NCBI RefSeq assembly: GCF_020283565.1
Contig: NC_060064.1
Coordinates: forward strand, 15,954,337-16,018,336
Reading direction: 5' to 3'
DNA: 64,000 bases
Source: Trifolium pratense
Lineage: Eukaryota > Streptophyta > Magnoliopsida > Fabales > Fabaceae
This document shows positions 59,332 to 64,000 of the stretch, in pieces. Position numbers and translations under genes: made by a program. The notes below the pieces were generated by a model, which ran no database searches, was not told where the DNA came from, and saw only the letters and a list, made by a program, of their open reading frames with translations. The stretch's first letter is position 1, and every line of letters starts with the position of its first letter.

Positions 59332-61889
59332 TTTTTTTACATATAATTAGGGACAAAATAGGTATTTATTAGTACAAAATTAGCCTAAGGATTGATGATT
59401 AAAAACCTCACTGTCTGTTAATGTTCTATAGTGACCAGAGCATGCAATAAATATTCTGTTTTGTTTTATAGGAACACATGCTGCAAATGTTACAGAGGCT
59501 GGCAACATTCAAATCAACGGGAAAAGGAGAAATTTGTACTCCAAACAAGTGGTTAGACAATATCATATCATATACTAATAAATTGAATGCAATAATATAG
59601 TAATGATTTTATCATTTATGTATATATACATAATTAGAGGTCTAAAGCAATCTTTATTGTGAGACCTTATGAAATAAAAAAGTTTACATACGACTTTCTG
59701 AAAAATAAATATAAAATCTAAATATTACATACTAACTTTTATGTAAAAGGATTTGAGACTCAACTAAAGAAATACTTGAAATTTAACTGTAGTATTATAT
59801 ATTTATAACCAAATGAAATTTTTTTGAAGCCATTTTTTAGCATAAAATTTTGGAACTTAAAAACCTTCTTGAATCGCTTGACCCTTGAACCGAATCGATC
59901 CCCTGAGTTTAAATAAAATGCATATATAGTTTTATATATTTTGTATTTTGAAATTTTTTATGCACTAGTTCTAAATATAATGATTATTTAAACTGATTTC
60001 ACTTCCACTAGTTCTGACTATGCCATTTGTGTCGCTTTAATTAATAATAATGTATATTTGTTAAATTTTCAGTCTTTTGTGGGTCAAGAGGAACTTTTCT
60101 TGGGAACTTTAACTGTAAAAGAAACCCTCACATACTCAGCAAATATGAGGCTACCTTCTAAAATGACAAAACAAGAGATAGACAAAGTTGTGGAAGACAC
60201 AATAATTGAAATGGGACTTGAAGATTGTGCTAATACTAAAATTGGTAATTGGCATCTAAGAGGTATTAGTAATGGTGAAAAGAAAAGACTTAGCATTGGT
60301 CTTGAGATTTTGACACAACCCTTTGTGTTACTTCTTGATGAACCAACTAGTGGACTTGATAGTGCCTCAGCATTCTATGTCATTCAAGCTCTAAGTAACA
60401 TTGCTTTTAAAGGAAAGATTGTTATTTGTTCAATTCATCAGCCTGGGTGTGAAACTTTTAATATTTTTGATGATTTACTTTTGCTCTCAAATGGTGAAAC
60501 TGTTTATTTTGGAGAAGCTAAGATGGCTCTAAAGGTAATATTTTTTGTGAATGTGACCAAATGCAGTTTATTTGGTCAAGTGACCATCTAAAAATATCTC
60601 TACGTTGGGATTAGTTTTTTGCTGATGCAGGTTTTCCTTGTCCTATCAAAAGAAATCCTTCAGATCATTTCCTTATGAGCATTAATTTGGATTTTGACTT
60701 CATTAATGAAGCTCTTGCAAGATGCCATGTAAGCATAGAAATTTTATGGTTTTGATGGTTGCCAAATAGTAGTACTTTATGAATTTCTAATAGTTAGTTG
60801 GAAAGGAGAAATGTTAGTAGTTCGTATTTGGTGGTTTGTTGCTTTTCAGAATCTTTTCTAGCGTTTTTTTTATGTATATCATTTATTTTATTTTTATGCA
60901 TTTTTGATACTTCTGCTATGCATTCTGGTTGTTTTATCCGTTATACTTGTATATTTATCTATTTGTCATTCGAAAAAGAAAAAAAAAGTAGTGGAGATGA
61001 AACTCTAAATCTACATTATACTCCTTTGAGAACTTCTTCTTTAGTTTCTAAAATTTTCAAAATTAGTTCTTTTAGTTTCCTATGTCAATACTTATGAGAG
61101 CTTCTACAGTACATTTGAATCGGTACATTAAGTTATTAAATTGATAAATTAACGATTATTTTTATGAATTAAAAAATTATTAGCTAGTTATTGTAATTTA
61201 GAGATGATAATATCAAAAGAAAAAAACACGATTTCATAGTTTATGAGTATTAAACTAATTTTTTAACATATTTTCATAAAAAAATTCAACATTGACTATC
61301 ATGAGGAATAAAAATTCAAAAACTTATCAAATTTTATATTTTTGATAGTTTTGATAAATATCATTTGGTTATTATAATTTTTTGAATGATAGAAAAAAAT
61401 GATTATTTTTTAAACAAATTATTGATTTTTCTATTAATTTGATGACCTAATGTATCGGTTCATTCGAAATTATCAAATGTACCATAGAATTACCCCATTT
61501 TAAATATGTAATGTTAGAGATAAATAATGGATTTTCTTTTTTGCAAGAACGAAAAATATATTTAAATCTTTTTTATATCATTTTTATTGATAATAATGTT
61601 TTTGAATGTGAATATTGTCATTGACAGCCTACATCTTCAAATTCCACGGTAGGAATGAGAACGACAGATATTAGAAAGGAACTTATAAAGAGTTACAAAA
61701 ATTCAGAGCTATTCATCAATACAAGAAGAAAAATTCAACAACTAAAAACCAATGTATTAATATGTTACTCAATATTTCATCATATTTAAATACCAATTTT
61801 ACTTTTTCTTTATTTTTTTATTTAATTAATCAATTGACTAAATTTAAATGCAAATTAAGGTGATTGAAGAGGAAGCAACTAATTCCAAT

Positions 61890-63585
61890 TAGGGGTGTGC
61901 AAAATATCCGGTCATATGGATATGACTATATCCAAATCCAAAACCAACCCCAAATAACCAGTTATTTGGAAACAGATATTAACCAGACCATTCTAAAAAT
62001 GGTTGGGTATCCATTATGTAAATCCGGTTTTTTAATTAAATGCCCATATCCATGTCCAAATCCATTGGATTAGACTTTTTGCGCATTTCTTCATTTTTTG
62101 ATATGGAACTTTTGACTATTTTTTTTATGCTAATTATCCTATAAAAACCTAAAATCGGCCGGCAACCCGAAAAATCGGCAAAAAAAACCTTAAATTAGCC
62201 AAAAGCCCAAAAATCGACTATAAACCCAAAAATCGGCCAAAAATCCAAAAAATTTGCCGAAAAACTTAAAATCGGCCAAAATTCCAAAAATTGACTATAA
62301 TCCCTAAAATCGGATGAAAACCAAAAAAATCGGCCGAAAAACCAAAAATCGACCGAAAAACCCAAAAAATCGGCCGAAAACCTAAAATCGGCCAAAATAA
62401 AAAAAATCGACTATAAACCCTAAAATTGGCCGGCAACCCAAAAAATTGGCAGAAAAAACCTAAAATCGGTCAAAATTCCAAAAATCGACTATAAACCCTA
62501 AAATCGGCCGAAAACCCAAAAAATCGGCTGAAAAACCAAAAATCGACCGAAAACCCAAAAAATCGGCCAAAATCCAAAAAATCGACTATAAACCCTAAAA
62601 TCGGACGGCAACCCAAAAAATCGGCAGAAAAACCTAAAATCGGCCAAAATTCCAAAAATCGACTATAAACCCTAAAATCGGCCGAAAACCCAAAAAATCG
62701 GCCGAAAAACCAAAAATCGACCGAAAACCCAAAATCGGCCAACATCCAAAAAATCGGCCGAAGAATCTAAAATCGTCCCTAAACCCAAAAAACTCGGCCG
62801 AAAACCTAAAATCGACCCAAAATCCTGAAATTGGCTATAAACCTCAAAATCGGCCGAAAAACCTAAAATCGACTATAAACCCATTTTTCGGCCGATATTA
62901 GGGTTTATAGTCGATTTTTTTGTTTTTCGGTCGATTTTTTGTTTTTCGGTCGATTTTAGGGTTTATAGTCGATTTTTGGGTTTTTTGCCGATTTTAGGTT
63001 TTTCGGCCGATTTTTTGGGTTTAGGGTCGATTTTTGGGTTTTCGATTAATTTTTTGGGTTTTCAGCCGATTTTAGAGTTTATAGTCGATTTTAGGGCTTT
63101 TGGTCGATTTTAGGTTTTTCAGCCGATTTTAGGTTTTTCCGCCGATTTTTCGGTTTTTCGGTCAATTTTTGGGTTTATGGTCGATTTTATTAAAATTAAA
63201 TGAAGGAAATTCAATTATGTTATCCAAATAAAATATAGGAATTTATTCTATGTATAAAATTTTGATTTCTTTACTATTTTTTTACGCAAGTTTTACTAAA
63301 TTTAGATTTTTTTAAATTGTCTTAAAACCAGTTTTTAAAATGAAATAACTGATTTTTTTTTATCAGATTTAAAAATAACCGGTTAAAAATTGGATTTAAA
63401 AAATGACCACTTTTAAATTTGGTTTGGTTAAAATAACTGGTTATATATCCATAACTAAATTTATAACCAGTTTTATAACCGGTTTATAATAAAATATGGT
63501 TATGGTTATGAATCCAAATCCAATTAAATGGTTTCGGTTTGGATATGGTTTGGTTTGTCAAATTATCCGACCATGCACACCCCTA
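61890..63585. mobile_element. Non-autonomous hAT-like element in ABCG copy 2 exon 6
   Basis: The ends TAGGGGTGTGC and GCACACCCCTA are flanked by an 8-bp duplication ATTCCAAT (61882-61889 and 63586-63593). Subterminal regions contain GGTTATGG, AACCGGTT and ACCAGTTA-type motifs. The interior is a large inverted minisatellite. No transposase frame. It shares terminus type with the element at 29276-29925 but differs inside. Confidence 0.93.
62150..63190. repeat. Palindromic minisatellite of AAATCGGCC-type units
   Basis: The left part (to about 62885) repeats AAAATCGGCCGAAAACCC and AAAATCGACTATAAACCC. The right part (about 62886-63190) repeats the reverse complements (TTTTCGGCCGATTTT, GGGTTTATAGTCGATTTT). 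The axis is near 62886. The left side is more than twice as long as the right. Confidence 0.9.
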
Positions 63586-63857
63586 ATTCCAATATTGTAA
63601 GAAGCAGTGCCAATTGGTGGAAGCAACTTAGCACATTAACCAAACGGTCTTTCCTTAACATGAACAGAGACTTGGGTTACTATTGGCTAAGGATAATATT
63701 CTACATACTTACAGGAATTACTATTGGCACCCTCTTTTTTCACATTGGCACTGGCAACTCCTCAATTTTGGCTAGAGGAAAGTGTGTATCATTCATTTAT
63801 GGTTTCATGATAAGTATGTCATGTGGAGGATTGCCATTTTTCATTGTAGAATTGAAG

Positions 63858-64000
63858 GTATAATTTTGAATAGGTCTAATTCTACTTCTACTCCTCCTAT
63901 TTTTATAAAACCGTAGTACTCATATTTCTAATTGCGCAATTTTGATCCTCCATTTTAGAAATTTTGATCAAATCCATGAATTTTTTTTTTTGGTGGTCAA
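63858..64000 (+). other. Intron 6 of ABCG copy 2, continuing past window
   Basis: Begins with donor GTATAATT after GAATTGAAG; AT-rich, no further exon before the window ends. Confidence 0.7.

Larger units (their letters stand above)
59128..63857 (+). pseudogene. ABCG half-transporter, copy 2, exon 6 split by a hAT-like element; 3' end outside window
   Basis: Exons: 59128-59281, 59472-59551, 60073-60534, 60615-60728, 61628-61753, and exon 6 as 61860-61889 plus 63594-63857 on either side of a 1696-bp insertion. The ATP-binding half is nearly identical to copy 1, with Walker A GPSGCGKT, the altered signature ISNGEKKR and Walker B DEPTSGLD. Exon 6 keeps the segment lost in copy 1 (GGLPFFIVELK then a GTATAA donor). 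Without the insertion and one target duplication the exon would be in frame, so the break is recent or the transcript would need unusual splicing. Later exons, equivalent to 49113-51148 of copy 1, lie beyond 64000. N-terminus [18 protein letters not shown] is the same as copy 1. Confidence 0.85.

Noticed and set aside
62195..62745. Phe/Trp-rich frames (repeated ADFLGFSVDFWFFGRF type)
   Set aside because: They are translations of the palindromic minisatellite, not proteins.

Overview
This is plant nuclear DNA: introns of 80 bp to several kb with GT-AG borders, AT-rich spacers, and dense plant transposons. Gene families and repeat style (legume-type tRNA SINEs, small hAT-like MITEs with GCCCCGTTTGG-type ends, PMD genes) suggest a temperate legume such as Medicago or Trifolium; that is an inference from memory, not a search.

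Layout. 1-3700: transposon-associated plant mobile domain (PMD) gene, minus strand, with palindromic repeats beside it. 3700-5530: decayed LINE debris. 5533-11435: a complete Ty1/copia element on the minus strand, with 1320-bp LTRs that look identical and a GTTCT target duplication, but a ruined interior. 11436-14400: MITEs and SINEs. 14417-16648: intact three-exon GT61 glycosyltransferase, plus strand. 19280-26719: 19-exon KIN-14 kinesin with a calponin-homology domain, minus strand, containing a U12-type AT-AC intron and a small complete Helitron in another intron. 27393-31067: large inverted repeat with outward-facing Helitron-like 3' ends, one arm carrying a hAT-like insertion. 32308-35023: shrunken Helitron with a broken PIF1-like helicase. 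35860-42568: six-exon circularly permuted GTPase (DAR GTPase 2 type), plus strand, with a 2975-bp non-autonomous LTR retrotransposon in intron 4. 43774-51148 and 59128-64000: tandem ABCG half-transporter genes about 15.35 kb apart, each broken in exon 6 by a different insertion. 51854-53768, between them: a TIR element holding an array of short hairpins.

The genes do not form a pathway. Three look functional: GT61 (Golgi cell-wall or glycoprotein glycan synthesis), KIN-14 (minus-end microtubule motor with a probable actin-binding domain) and DAR GTPase (organellar ribosome assembly). The ABCG pair looks non-functional as read. The most informative features are the minor-spliceosome intron, the independent disruption of both ABCG copies, the Helitron-ended inverted repeat and the hairpin array. 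Exon borders were placed by eye from splice sites, reading frame and family similarity and may be off by a base or two.
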